From Celeribacter persicus (GTDB lineage Bacteria; Pseudomonadota; Alphaproteobacteria; Rhodobacterales; Rhodobacteraceae), in NCBI RefSeq assembly GCF_003050785.1, contig NZ_QAOH01000002.1:248001-312000 (forward strand): a DNA stretch of 64,000 bases, written 5' to 3'. The translations under genes and the position numbers were made by a program. How positions within the stretch are numbered: the stretch's first letter is position 1; every line of letters begins with the position of its first letter. This document shows positions 1 to 8,142 of this stretch, one piece after another. The notes beneath the pieces are model-generated. The model searched no databases. It worked only from the letters and a program-made list of their open reading frames with translations, and had not been told where the DNA came from.

Positions 1-672
1 CTCATCGCCAGTTTCGACGCTCTGGGAGAGCGGGAAGACGTGCGTGTGGTGATCCTCACGGCCTCCGGCAAATTCTTTTCCGCCGGTGCGGATTTGAAAG
101 AACGACAGACCTTCACAGGAGCACCGGGGGAATATACCGCGCACAACCGGATGACGCGCGAATTCTTCTATGCCGTCCGGGACTGTGCCAAACAGGTGAT
201 CGCCGCCGTGAATGGTCCCGCGATCGGGGCGGGGTTTGCACTGATGCTGGCTTGCGACATTATGTATGCTACCGAAGACGCGTTCTTTTCCATGCCCGAG
301 ATCGACGTGGGTCTGGCCGGTGGCGTCAAATTCATCTCCGAGCATTTCGGCAAATCGCGGACCAATGCCATGTATATGACCGGGCGCCGCTACCCGGCCT
401 CCGAGCTTTACCGGCTTGGGATCATCGAGGCCGCCCTTCCCGCCGATGAAATGTGGCAGGAGGTCCGCAAGACCGCTGCGAGCATTGCCGCCAAAAGCCC
501 CTATGCCATGGGCCGGATCAAGGTCTCCCTCGGAGTGATAGATGAAATGCCTGTGCGGGAGGCCTATCGCTACGAACAGTCGATCACCGTCGATCTGGCG
601 AAAAGCGAAGATGCCAATGAGGCGCAACGCGCCTTTCTCGAAAAACGCAAACCGGTCTTCAAGGGGCGCTGA
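1..672 (+). CDS. Enoyl-CoA hydratase/isomerase family protein (5' end outside window)
   Basis: The reading frame is open from the first base, so the start lies upstream; 223 C-terminal residues are visible. The crotonase fold is clear: an oxyanion-hole segment (SAGADLKE), an alpha-helical AVNGPAIGAGFALMLACDI block, and FSMPEIDVGL with the Glu expected in hydratases. The C-terminal part includes a TGRRYPASE helix typical of the family. It would hydrate or isomerise an enoyl-CoA in the cytoplasm. The substrate cannot be told. About 570 bp without a gene separate it from the next operon, so a link to its neighbours is not shown. Confidence 0.9.
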   Translation, partial: LIASFDALGEREDVRVVILTASGKFFSAGADLKERQTFTGAPGEYTAHNRMTREFFYAVRDCAKQVIAAVNGPAIGAGFALMLACDIMYATEDAFFSMPEIDVGLAGGVKFISEHFGKSRTNAMYMTGRRYPASELYRLGIIEAALPADEMWQEVRKTAASIAAKSPYAMGRIKVSLGVIDEMPVREAYRYEQSITVDLAKSEDANEAQRAFLEKRKPVFKGR

Positions 673-1239
673 GGATCAGGGCGGGTCGCAAAACTCCGCG
701 CGCTCCCTCCGGACTTGCCCCGTCCCGTCACAAAGGCGACATGGCGATCCCAGACAAGTAGAATCGTGGCGCAGCGTCTCGTCTATGTTGTGTTGCGCCG
801 CCATGAAATTCGCCTATTCCAGTCCTTTCAACACGCACGTTGCAATAGCGTGTGTCGGGGGCAGACCTTGTTTCCGACGAAGGGCTTCACGTTACGGATG
901 TGTGATGCCGGTTTATCAGGACACGTTGCGACGGCAGCACGATTCGATCCGCCCGGAGCCGCATATCCACGCGGCGCAACTGACGATGTATTTCCCGGAA
1001 ACGCGCACCCCGAATCCTATTCGGCCTAAATTTCATTTATGATCCGGATAAATCATATTGAGAATCCCCAAACAGCATAAAATTAAACCTTCGAAAAAAG
1101 AAATATTAATGCTTTGTTATTTATGAATTTTATAAGAATCCCCACAAAACAAACAAGTCAAAACTCACGATCTTCACAAAAAATCCTTGCACTATTTATT
1201 TTATATTTAAAAGTATACCAAGAAACATAAGAGGGCACC
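673..1239. promoter_or_regulatory. Gene-free stretch; AT-rich promoter region of the GntR operon
   Basis: No convincing gene on either strand. Bases 673-1030 have ordinary GC-rich composition with no recognisable protein; bases 1031-1239 turn strongly AT-rich, as expected for a promoter. The AT-rich part carries a direct repeat AGAATCCCCA at 1061-1070 and 1135-1144, 74 bp apart. The GntR ribosome-binding site (GAGGG) sits just before the ATG at 1240. Confidence 0.55.
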
Positions 1240-1962
1240 ATGCCACGCCGAAGCCGCACAAGCTCCCCCTTGGCCGACCGGGTTTACGACGGTCTGCTCG
1301 ACGATCTGACCAGCCGCCGTCGCGGAGCCGGGGATCGTCTGGTCGAAGCCGAGATCGCCCGCGAGATGGACGTATCCCGCACACCGGTGCGCGAGGCGCT
1401 TTCGCGGCTTGAAAACGACGGGCTGATCACCGGAACACGACCGGGCGGCTATGCCATCATCACCCCATCCATCGACGACATCCGCGAGATTTTCGACATC
1501 CGTCGGGCGCTCGAACCCATGGCCTTCGCCAGTGTGGTGCGCGGCGGCGATGCGAGCGGAGATATTGCGATCACCGAGGCCCTCGCCACACTGCGTCAAG
1601 CCCGCACGATGCCGGAAGCGATCCACGCCAATATCGGCTTTCGTGGTTTCTGGATCGAACGCATCGCCAACCGGCGGCTGCGCGAAACACTCAGACGTTT
1701 CGACATGCAGGTACAGATCGTCCGCGCCGCGACGCTCTACACCGAAGAGGCCCGCACCACTGCCCGTGACGGCGCCGCCCGTCTCGCACAAACCTATCTC
1801 GACCGCGACGCAGAGGCCGCAGAGACCGCAATGCGCGCCTTCGTCGAAGACGCCTTTCGCTATTTCGAACGGGCCGATGCGGAAAACCTTCTGCATACCC
1901 GCACCGAAGACCGTCCCGTTCCGGGACCAAATCAACCCAAACAACAATCGGCCAACGATTGA
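1240..1962 (+). CDS. GntR-family transcriptional regulator, FCD (FadR-like) subfamily
   Basis: 240 residues. The N-terminal winged helix-turn-helix (about residues 10-75) contains the family signature VSRTPVREALSRLENDGLI. Residues 80-215 form an all-helical FCD ligand-binding domain beginning DDIREIFDIRRALEP. GAGGG precedes the ATG. It lies 34 bp upstream of the TRAP binding protein in the same direction, so it most likely controls the operon 1240-7633 in response to the transported organic acid or a catabolite. Probably self-regulated through the AT-rich region upstream. Confidence 0.9.
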   Translation: MPRRSRTSSPLADRVYDGLLDDLTSRRRGAGDRLVEAEIAREMDVSRTPVREALSRLENDGLITGTRPGGYAIITPSIDDIREIFDIRRALEPMAFASVVRGGDASGDIAITEALATLRQARTMPEAIHANIGFRGFWIERIANRRLRETLRRFDMQVQIVRAATLYTEEARTTARDGAARLAQTYLDRDAEAAETAMRAFVEDAFRYFERADAENLLHTRTEDRPVPGPNQPKQQSAND

Positions 1963-1996
1963 CCCCCTGCCCACGCAGAGCAACAGAGAGGATACC

Positions 1997-2992
1997 ATGT
2001 CCAAATCCCGTCTTTTCAAAACCCTCGCCTCGGCGGCACTGTTTGGCCTGTCCGCCATGGCCGCCCAGGCCGAGGATGTGATCCGCGCCGTGACCTTCAC
2101 CCCGGCGCAGGTCTCTTTCTCGCAGAACTTTCAAAAATTCGTCGATCTGGTGAATGAGCGCGGCAAGGGAGTCGTGCAGATTCAGGTGATCGGTGGCCCC
2201 GAAACCATCCCGCAGCCGCGTATGGGCGAGGCGCAGAAGAACGGCATCGCCGATATGTTCCTGCTGCCCGCCGGGCTCTATCTCAACATCGTGCCCGAGG
2301 GTGAGGCCTTTGCTGGCTCCAACCGCGATCCGATGTCGGTGCGCGCAGATGGCGGCATCGACCTGATCAACGGCATCTTCCACGAGAAAGCCAACGCCCA
2401 TGTGCTCGCCCATGTCGATGGCGGTGCGGGCTTTCACCTCTGGCTGACCAAGAAACCTGGCATCACCGAAGACGGTCAGGTCGATCTGACCGACATCCGC
2501 CTGCGCTCCTCGCCGCTCTATCGCGCCTTCCTCGAAACCCTTGGCGCCACCATCGTCGTGCAACCCGCCGCCGAGGTCTACACGTCGCTCGAACGCGGCG
2601 TCGTCGATGGCACCGGCTACCCGATTTCGGGTCTTCGCGACTATGGCTGGAACAAATTCCTGAAATACCGCCTCGATCCGAGCTTCTTTCAGACCGATGT
2701 TCTCATCACCATGAACCTCGACGCCTGGGAAGGTCTCTCCGATGAGGCCAAGAACATCGTCCAGCAGGCCGCCATCGACCACGAGAAATCCTCTTTCGAC
2801 GCCAATATCGTGCTGAACGAAGAGGAAGGCAAACTTCTGGCCGAAGGCGGGATCGAAACCATCACCCTCACCGGTGAACAGGAGACCCTGTTCCTCAAGA
2901 CCGCCTATGACATCGCATGGGCCCGCCTGAAAGAGCGCGATCCGGCCAACCACGATGCCCTCAAAGCGATCTTTTTCGAAGAGATCGAATAA
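1997..2992 (+). CDS. TRAP transporter periplasmic substrate-binding protein (DctP family), system 1
   Basis: 331 residues with a Sec signal peptide ending at about residue 25 (MAAQA). The mature part is a DctP-type clamshell; the segment LRSSPLYRAFLETLGA followed by VYTSLERGVVDG is the conserved region whose Arg usually binds the substrate carboxylate. The start at 1997 is chosen because AGAGAGG precedes it and a signal peptide begins there; longer readings overlap the GntR gene. It delivers a carboxylate to the membrane subunits encoded next. The substrate is unknown; the aldolase and FAD oxidase downstream suggest a hydroxy or oxo acid. Confidence 0.92.
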   Translation: MSKSRLFKTLASAALFGLSAMAAQAEDVIRAVTFTPAQVSFSQNFQKFVDLVNERGKGVVQIQVIGGPETIPQPRMGEAQKNGIADMFLLPAGLYLNIVPEGEAFAGSNRDPMSVRADGGIDLINGIFHEKANAHVLAHVDGGAGFHLWLTKKPGITEDGQVDLTDIRLRSSPLYRAFLETLGATIVVQPAAEVYTSLERGVVDGTGYPISGLRDYGWNKFLKYRLDPSFFQTDVLITMNLDAWEGLSDEAKNIVQQAAIDHEKSSFDANIVLNEEEGKLLAEGGIETITLTGEQETLFLKTAYDIAWARLKERDPANHDALKAIFFEEIE

Positions 2993-3006
2993 GCCTCACA
3001 GCTCAC

Positions 3007-3030
3007 GCGCGCCCGCCTGTCCGGGCGCGC
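3007..3030 (+). other. GC-rich stem-loop between TRAP genes P and Q
   Basis: Perfect 9-bp arms GCGCGCCCG (3007-3015) and CGGGCGCGC (3022-3030) with a 6-base loop, lying between the binding protein and small-permease genes. It has no T-run, so is more likely an mRNA-stabilising or partial-attenuation hairpin that leaves more transcript for the binding protein than for the permeases. Confidence 0.6.
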
Positions 3031-3068
3031 CTCTCCCCTTTCCCGAGCCCCTGCCCCGAGGATCTCCC

Positions 3069-3581
3069 ATGTCCGCCGCCCTGTCCCTGCTCGATGCGCT
3101 GTCCAAACTGATGTTCTGGATCGCCTGCGCTCTCGTCGTGATGATCGTTTGCGTCGTCACCTATGACGTCGCCTCCCGCAACCTCGGCCTGCCCACCGCC
3201 ATCTGGGCGGTGAACTCCGTCGAATATGCCATGCTGCATATCACCTTCCTGTGCTTTCCATGGCTGGTGCGCACCCGCGGCCATGTCTGCGTGGAAGTGC
3301 TTCTGACCTACCTCCCCGCAGGGCTGCGCCGCCTTTGGCAGGCGGGCCTTCAGATCCTCGCCGCCCTGATCGCCTTCTATCTCATGTATCACAGCGGCAA
3401 ATCCTTCTTCGAAGTGCTCACGGACGGCTCCTATGAGGTCCGCGCCTTCGATGCGCCGATGTGGATGCTCTACGCCTCCATGCCGCTTGGCTTCGGCCTC
3501 GGCGCGCTGCAATTCCTGTCCTTTTTCCCACGTCATGAAAGCTTCTACGGCGCCCCGCCAGAAGCCCATGCCGGTCTGTAA
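3069..3581 (+). CDS. TRAP transporter small permease (DctQ family), system 1
   Basis: 170 residues with four predicted hydrophobic segments, and the DctQ hallmark of a Glu and aromatic residues after the second helix (VNSVEYAMLHITFLCFPWLVRTRGHVCVEVL). It is the 4-helix subunit that pairs with the large permease. The start at 3069 is preceded by GAGGAT; the frame extends upstream but that part overlaps the previous gene. Its stop codon overlaps the AAGGAG ribosome site of the next gene. Confidence 0.9.
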   Translation: MSAALSLLDALSKLMFWIACALVVMIVCVVTYDVASRNLGLPTAIWAVNSVEYAMLHITFLCFPWLVRTRGHVCVEVLLTYLPAGLRRLWQAGLQILAALIAFYLMYHSGKSFFEVLTDGSYEVRAFDAPMWMLYASMPLGFGLGALQFLSFFPRHESFYGAPPEAHAGL

Positions 3582-3593
3582 GGAGACACGCTC

Positions 3594-4907
3594 ATGATGG
3601 ACTGGACCCTCTCCATTGCGATCCTGATCGGCGGGCTGATGCTGTCGATGGGGATCGGCCTTCCCGTCGCGCTCGGATTTTTCCTGATCAACGTCGTTGG
3701 CGTCTTCCTGTTCATGGGAGGCGCACGGGGCATCGACCAGATGATCTCGAATGCCACAATGGCGGTCTCGACCTATTCGCTCGCCCCCGTGCCGCTGTTT
3801 CTGGTCATGGGATCGCTGTTCTTCCACTCGGGCCTCGCGCGCCGGGTGCTGGACGCGATCGACGTGCTGATCGGTCGACTGCCCGCCCGCCTGTCTTATC
3901 TCACCGTCACCTCCGGCACGGTTTTCGCCGCCCTCTCCGGCTCGTCTCTGGCGAACACCGGCATGCTCGGCTCGCTGATGGTGCCGGAGATGATGAAGCG
4001 CGGCTATAAGAAACATATGGCCATCGGACCGATCCTTGGCTCCGGCGGTCTCGCCGTGATCATCCCGCCCTCGACCCTGGCGGTGCTCTTCGGCTCTCTG
4101 GCCCGTATCGACATCGGCGCGCTTTTGATTGCCGGGCTTCTCCCCGGCGTGGTGCTCGCCTTCCTCTATGCCGGACTGATCTTCGCCCAGGCGAAACTCG
4201 ATCCGGAGGCTGCGCCGAATTACGAATACACTCCCCTGCCACTGATGAAACGCCTCGGCATTTTCGCCCGCGACGTGGTGCCCATGGTGGTGATTGTCAT
4301 GGCTGTGGTCGGCTCGATCCTCACCGGCGTCGCCACCCCCACCGAAAGCGGCGCGCTCGGCATCGTCGCCGTTGCGGTTCTGGCCCTGCTGTTTCGTGCC
4401 CTCGACTGGAAGGCCGTCACCGACGCCATTCAGGATGCCGCCCGTGTGACCGGCATGACCTTCCTGCTGATCACAGCCTCTTCGACCTTTGCCCAGCTTC
4501 TCGCCTTCTCCGGCGCGTCCTCCGGGTTGGTCCGCTGGGCCACCTCGCTCGACATGGGGCCGACGCAGACGCTTCTGGTCATGGCGTTGATCCTTCTGGT
4601 GCTCGGCATGTTCATGGATCAGGTCTCGATGATGCTCATCACCCTGCCGATCTTCGTCCCGCTCGCCATGTCGCTCCAGTTCGACATGGTCTGGTGGGGC
4701 CTGATCATGCTCCTGATGCTCGAAGTCAGTTTCACCACCCCGCCCTTCGGCCTCCTGCTTTTCGTCATGCACGGGGTCAGTCCGCCGGGAACGACATTGC
4801 CTGAAGTGGCCCGTGCAGCCCTGCCTTACATCCTTTGTGTCTTCCTGCTGATCGCCCTTGTGATCCTGTTCCCGACGCTTGCCACCTTCCTGCCGTCGCT
4901 GATGTGA
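3594..4907 (+). CDS. TRAP transporter large permease (DctM family), system 1
   Basis: 437 residues, about twelve hydrophobic helices, the usual length for DctM. Family features include ALSGSSLANTGMLGSLMVPEMMKRGY near residue 120, the IIPPSTLAVLFG loop, and GMFMDQVSMMLITLPIFVP in the C-terminal half. It forms the sodium-driven substrate channel in the inner membrane. ATGATG at the start leaves a one-codon ambiguity; AAGGAG lies 8 bases before the first ATG. Confidence 0.93.
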   Translation: MMDWTLSIAILIGGLMLSMGIGLPVALGFFLINVVGVFLFMGGARGIDQMISNATMAVSTYSLAPVPLFLVMGSLFFHSGLARRVLDAIDVLIGRLPARLSYLTVTSGTVFAALSGSSLANTGMLGSLMVPEMMKRGYKKHMAIGPILGSGGLAVIIPPSTLAVLFGSLARIDIGALLIAGLLPGVVLAFLYAGLIFAQAKLDPEAAPNYEYTPLPLMKRLGIFARDVVPMVVIVMAVVGSILTGVATPTESGALGIVAVAVLALLFRALDWKAVTDAIQDAARVTGMTFLLITASSTFAQLLAFSGASSGLVRWATSLDMGPTQTLLVMALILLVLGMFMDQVSMMLITLPIFVPLAMSLQFDMVWWGLIMLLMLEVSFTTPPFGLLLFVMHGVSPPGTTLPEVARAALPYILCVFLLIALVILFPTLATFLPSLM

Positions 4908-4919
4908 TGACGGGTCCCC

Positions 4920-4958
4920 GCGCGCCCGCGATTTCCGCTCTCCTCCCCGCGGGCGCGC
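4920..4958 (+). other. GC-rich stem-loop between TRAP permease and V4R gene
   Basis: Perfect 11-bp arms GCGCGCCCGCG (4920-4930) and CGCGGGCGCGC (4948-4958) around a 17-base loop. It has no T-run and sits inside the operon. The core GCGCGCCCG is the same as in the hairpin at 3007-3030, so the two may serve the same purpose, setting relative expression of operon segments. Confidence 0.55.
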
Positions 4959-4982
4959 GCCAAATTCAGAAAGACCTTCCCG

Positions 4983-5480
4983 ATGAGTTTCCGAGACCGC
5001 CTCTCCTACGCCCCCGATGCTGGCACCTATCACGACGGCGCCATGCGCTATATGTTCATCAAGCCCGAAGCCGTGATGGGCATCCTCCACGCCCTGCCGC
5101 CCGAGTTGCGTCCAACCGTGATGGAGGCCATGGCCGAAAGCGTTTTTGTCAACGGCGGCAAGTCGGCACAGACTTACAAAGCGCAGGGTGCCGAGGCCGC
5201 GCAGGCGCTCCTGGATGTGATCCGCGAGACCTCCGGTCAGCTCGGCTGGGGCCACTGGACCCTGACGCTCACGGGCGCGGCGCTAACGGTCGAGGTCGAG
5301 AATTCACCCTTCGCCGAGGGGTTCGGCCCCTCAGACATACCGGTCTGCGCGCCGATCCGCGGCATGCTCCGCGCGGTCTCCGGCATGATTTTCGGGACGC
5401 CTTGCGAAGTGACTGAGACCGCCTGCGCCGCCATGGGTGCGACCCGCTGCACCTTCATCGCCAAACCTAAGGAGGTCTGA
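4983..5480 (+). CDS. Free-standing V4R (4-vinyl reductase) domain protein
   Basis: 165 residues, soluble, no signal peptide. The C-terminal part matches the V4R domain known from BchJ-like proteins and from the sensory half of XylR/DmpR-type aromatic regulators: CEVTETACAAMGATRCTFIA has the three Cys spaced as in that family (about residues 141, 148, 156). V4R domains bind small hydrophobic or aromatic ligands. Here it has no regulator or enzyme domain attached and sits between a TRAP transporter and a FAD oxidoreductase. Its function is not known; a ligand-binding or chaperone role for the operon's substrate is possible. Confidence 0.7.
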   Translation: MSFRDRLSYAPDAGTYHDGAMRYMFIKPEAVMGILHALPPELRPTVMEAMAESVFVNGGKSAQTYKAQGAEAAQALLDVIRETSGQLGWGHWTLTLTGAALTVEVENSPFAEGFGPSDIPVCAPIRGMLRAVSGMIFGTPCEVTETACAAMGATRCTFIAKPKEV

Positions 5481-5483
5481 CAG

Positions 5484-6899
5484 ATGGCCGAGCAAACTCC
5501 GACGCAAATCCGACAGTCGTTTCTGGACCGTTTCGGCCCGCAGGTCATCACCGTGGGCGAGGACATCCCGGCGAAATATCACCACGACTGGGCCGGATTG
5601 CCCCCGGTCACTCCGCTGGTTCTCGCGCGTCCCTCAACCACCGAAGAGGTCTCTCAAATCATGGCCTATTGTCATGAAAAGGGCGTTGCCGTGGTGCCCC
5701 AGGGCGGTCTCACCGGCATCTCCGGCGCGGCCCAGCCGGATGCGGGATCCGTGGTCCTGAGCCTTGAGCGGTTCAACCGGATCGAAGAAATCGACACCGC
5801 CGCAGGAACACTCACGGCGGGCGCGGGCGTGATCCTTGAGACTGCACAAAAGGCCTGCGAGGACAAGGGCCTGATGCTCGGCATCGACATCGGCGCGCGC
5901 GGCTCCTGCCAACTCGGCGGCGTGCTCGCCACCAACGCGGGTGGCAACACCGTGATCCGTTACGGCATGGCCCGCGATCATGTTCTGGGCCTCGAAGTCG
6001 TGCTGGCCGACGGCACCGTCCTCGACGGTATGAACACCATGCTGAAGAACAACGCGGGGCTCGATCTGAAACAGTTGTTCATCGGCACCGAGGGCCTTCT
6101 CGGCGTGATCACCCGCTGCGTATTGCGCCTGCATCCGCTGCCGCCCGCGCGTGCCACCGCCTTCGTCGGATGTGCCGACACGGCCTCTGTCATCGCGCTG
6201 CTCACAAAGACGAAATCCACCCTCGGTCCGATGCTGTCGAGCTTCGAGGTGATGTGGCCAAGCTTCTTTCACTACATGTCGAAAGCCACCGGATTGGGCT
6301 CTCCGCTTGAGGGCGAACACGGCGCCTATATCATCATCGAAGCCACAGGGTTCGACGCCGAGAGCACCCGCACCGCGATGGAACACCTGTTCGAGCAGGC
6401 CTTTGCGGAGGACCTTGTCGAAGACGGTGTGCTCGCCAATTCGGTGAAGGAAGAGCGCGCGCTCTGGGCCGTCCGCGAAAGCCCCGCCGAATATGAAACC
6501 GTGCTCGGTCCGGTCATTCCATTCGATGTCGGCATTCCGATCTCGCGCATGGGCGAAGCGGTCGACACCCTGCAAGCGGGGATCAAAGCGCTCTACCCCT
6601 CCGCCCGCGCGCTCTCCTATGGTCACATCGGCGATTCCAACCTGCACCTCGTTGTCAACGTGCCCGAATTCGGCAAGGACCAGCCCGACGGCCCGATCAA
6701 GGCCTTTGTCTATGACACGGTGCGCAAGCTGGGCGGTACGGTCTCGGCAGAGCACGGTATCGGCGCGATCAAACGCGATTACCTCAGCTATTCACGCACG
6801 GAACCCGAGATTGCCCTGATGCGCGCGATCAAGGACCTGATGGACCCGAAAGGCATCCTCAATCCCGGCAAGGGCTTTGATCGGGAGCGGGATACATGA
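5484..6899 (+). CDS. FAD-binding oxidoreductase of the GlcD / D-lactate dehydrogenase type
   Basis: 471 residues. The N-terminal FAD_binding_4 domain (about 35-220) shows VVPQGGLTGISGAAQP and LGGVLATNAGGNTVIRYG; the C-terminal FAD-oxidase domain has YGHIGDSNLHL, EHGIGAIKR and the closing DPKGILNPGK. Such enzymes oxidise D-2-hydroxyacids (glycolate, D-lactate, D-2-hydroxyglutarate) to 2-oxoacids. A strong AAGGAGG lies upstream and the stop overlaps the aldolase start by ATGA, showing tight co-translation. The pairing suggests oxidation of a hydroxyacid that is then cleaved by the aldolase, or oxidation of an aldolase product. Confidence 0.9.
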   Translation: MAEQTPTQIRQSFLDRFGPQVITVGEDIPAKYHHDWAGLPPVTPLVLARPSTTEEVSQIMAYCHEKGVAVVPQGGLTGISGAAQPDAGSVVLSLERFNRIEEIDTAAGTLTAGAGVILETAQKACEDKGLMLGIDIGARGSCQLGGVLATNAGGNTVIRYGMARDHVLGLEVVLADGTVLDGMNTMLKNNAGLDLKQLFIGTEGLLGVITRCVLRLHPLPPARATAFVGCADTASVIALLTKTKSTLGPMLSSFEVMWPSFFHYMSKATGLGSPLEGEHGAYIIIEATGFDAESTRTAMEHLFEQAFAEDLVEDGVLANSVKEERALWAVRESPAEYETVLGPVIPFDVGIPISRMGEAVDTLQAGIKALYPSARALSYGHIGDSNLHLVVNVPEFGKDQPDGPIKAFVYDTVRKLGGTVSAEHGIGAIKRDYLSYSRTEPEIALMRAIKDLMDPKGILNPGKGFDRERDT

Positions 6900-7633
6900 G
6901 CCTGCGCGACAAGATCAGGAACCACCAGCCGCTCCGCGGCATCTTCCTCGGCCTGCCCACCCCCATGGCGGTGGAGATCGTCGCGGGGGCCGGGCCGGAT
7001 TTCCTCTGCATCGACACGGAGCACAGCCCGATCGGGCCGGACCTCTTGACCGATATGATCCGGGCCTGCGACCTTGCGGGCATCCCCGCGCTCGTGCGCA
7101 CCCGCTCCGCACAAGCCTTTGACATCGCCGCCGCACTGGATGCCGGCGCGGCGGGTGTGCTGATCCCGCATGTCTCCGATCCGGAAACCGCTGCCGCCGT
7201 GGTCCGTGCCGCCCGCTTTCCGCCCGAAGGCTGCCGTGGCGCAGGTCCTGCGCGCTCTGCAAAATACCTGCGCGACATTCCCGGCTCCATCGCCCGCGCC
7301 GCACGCGAGACCGTGGTCGCGATCCAGATCGAAACCGTCGCCGCCGTGGACCGGGTTGCCGATCTCCTTGCCGTACCCGGCCTCGATCTCGCCTTCATCG
7401 GCCCCGGCGACCTGGGCGTGGATCTTTCGGCCCGTCCCGAGCGCGAAGAAAGTCTGGAGACACTGATCGGCACCGCGCTCTCGGCGACCGAGGCCGCTCA
7501 GATTCCCGCAGGTATTTTCACCGCCGACCGCGAGGCCTCGCGCAACTGGCTGAAGCGACTGGCATTCGTCATCGAAGGTTCGGACGCAATGCATCTCTCA
7601 GAGGCGACGGACACGGCCTTCGCCCCGCTCTGA
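6896..7633 (+). CDS. HpcH/HpaI-type class II aldolase
   Basis: 245 residues, slightly below the usual 250-265. Family motifs are the catalytic His in DTEHSPIGPD, the metal-binding Glu in AIQIETVAAV and Asp in IGPGDLGVDL. Members cleave 4-hydroxy-2-oxoacids to pyruvate plus an aldehyde using a divalent metal. It is the last gene of the GntR-TRAP operon. It ends base-to-base against the stop of the flavin reductase on the other strand. The substrate is not deducible from sequence alone. Confidence 0.9.
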   Translation: MSLRDKIRNHQPLRGIFLGLPTPMAVEIVAGAGPDFLCIDTEHSPIGPDLLTDMIRACDLAGIPALVRTRSAQAFDIAAALDAGAAGVLIPHVSDPETAAAVVRAARFPPEGCRGAGPARSAKYLRDIPGSIARAARETVVAIQIETVAAVDRVADLLAVPGLDLAFIGPGDLGVDLSARPEREESLETLIGTALSATEAAQIPAGIFTADREASRNWLKRLAFVIEGSDAMHLSEATDTAFAPL

Positions 7634-8131
7634 TCAACCGGCTTCCTGCAAGCGATGGAACCGGGCATGGGCGTAGACCAGCGCCTTGCCCGCTTCCGGT
7701 CGCAGCCGCGCCTCCTCGATGCGACCGATGAACACCCGATGACTGCCGTTGTCGCTCTCCGAGGTCACGGTACAGGCCAGCGAGGCCAGCGCAGTGTCGA
7801 GCGACGGCAGCCCCATGTCGAACTCCGACCATGCCCCTTCCGCGAATTTCTCAGCCCCGCGCACGCCGCCCGCCCCGGCAAAGCGCATCGCCAGAGCGTC
7901 ACCGTCCTCGGCCAGAAGCTGCACGGAGAACTGCCCCGCGCGGGTGATCTCGGCACAGGCCTCCACCTTGCGGTTCACACAGATCAGAAGGCTCGGCGGC
8001 TCATCGGTCAGCGAACAGACGGCGGTGGCCGTCAACCCGCGACGCGCCGGACCCGCCCCCACGGTGATCAGAGTCACCGCGCCGGGAAACAGCGCCATGG
8101 AGGTGCGAAAAAGCTCTTTGGTGATCGCCAT
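7634..8131 (-). CDS. Flavin reductase family protein (reductase of a two-component monooxygenase)
   Basis: 165 residues, a split-barrel FMN-binding flavin reductase: GLTATAVCSLTDEPPSLLICVNR is the diagnostic flavin-binding block. It would supply reduced FAD or FMN to an oxygenase, most plausibly the acyl-CoA-dehydrogenase-like monooxygenase at 9109-10302. It is paralogous to the iacG-like gene at 29922. The start at 8131 has AAGGA 8 bases upstream; a longer reading overlaps the LysR gene. It lies 11 bp downstream of LysR in the same direction. Confidence 0.88.
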   Translation of the reverse strand: MAITKELFRTSMALFPGAVTLITVGAGPARRGLTATAVCSLTDEPPSLLICVNRKVEACAEITRAGQFSVQLLAEDGDALAMRFAGAGGVRGAEKFAEGAWSEFDMGLPSLDTALASLACTVTSESDNGSHRVFIGRIEEARLRPEAGKALVYAHARFHRLQEAG

Positions 8132-8142
8132 GTCAGCGTTCC

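Noticed and set aside
715-1029. A 104-codon open frame in the gap after the enoyl-CoA hydratase
   Set aside because: No ribosome site, Arg/Cys-rich composition and no resemblance to a known protein; it looks like a chance frame in GC-rich DNA.
1451-1996. A 182-codon N-terminal extension of the TRAP 1 binding protein
   Set aside because: It runs in another frame through the GntR gene; a normal signal peptide and ribosome site mark the start at 1997.
3003-5255. A 750-codon minus-strand frame opposite the TRAP 1 genes
   Set aside because: His/Glu/Gly/Arg-rich text typical of the complement of GC-rich genes; the opposite strand codes for clear TRAP subunits.
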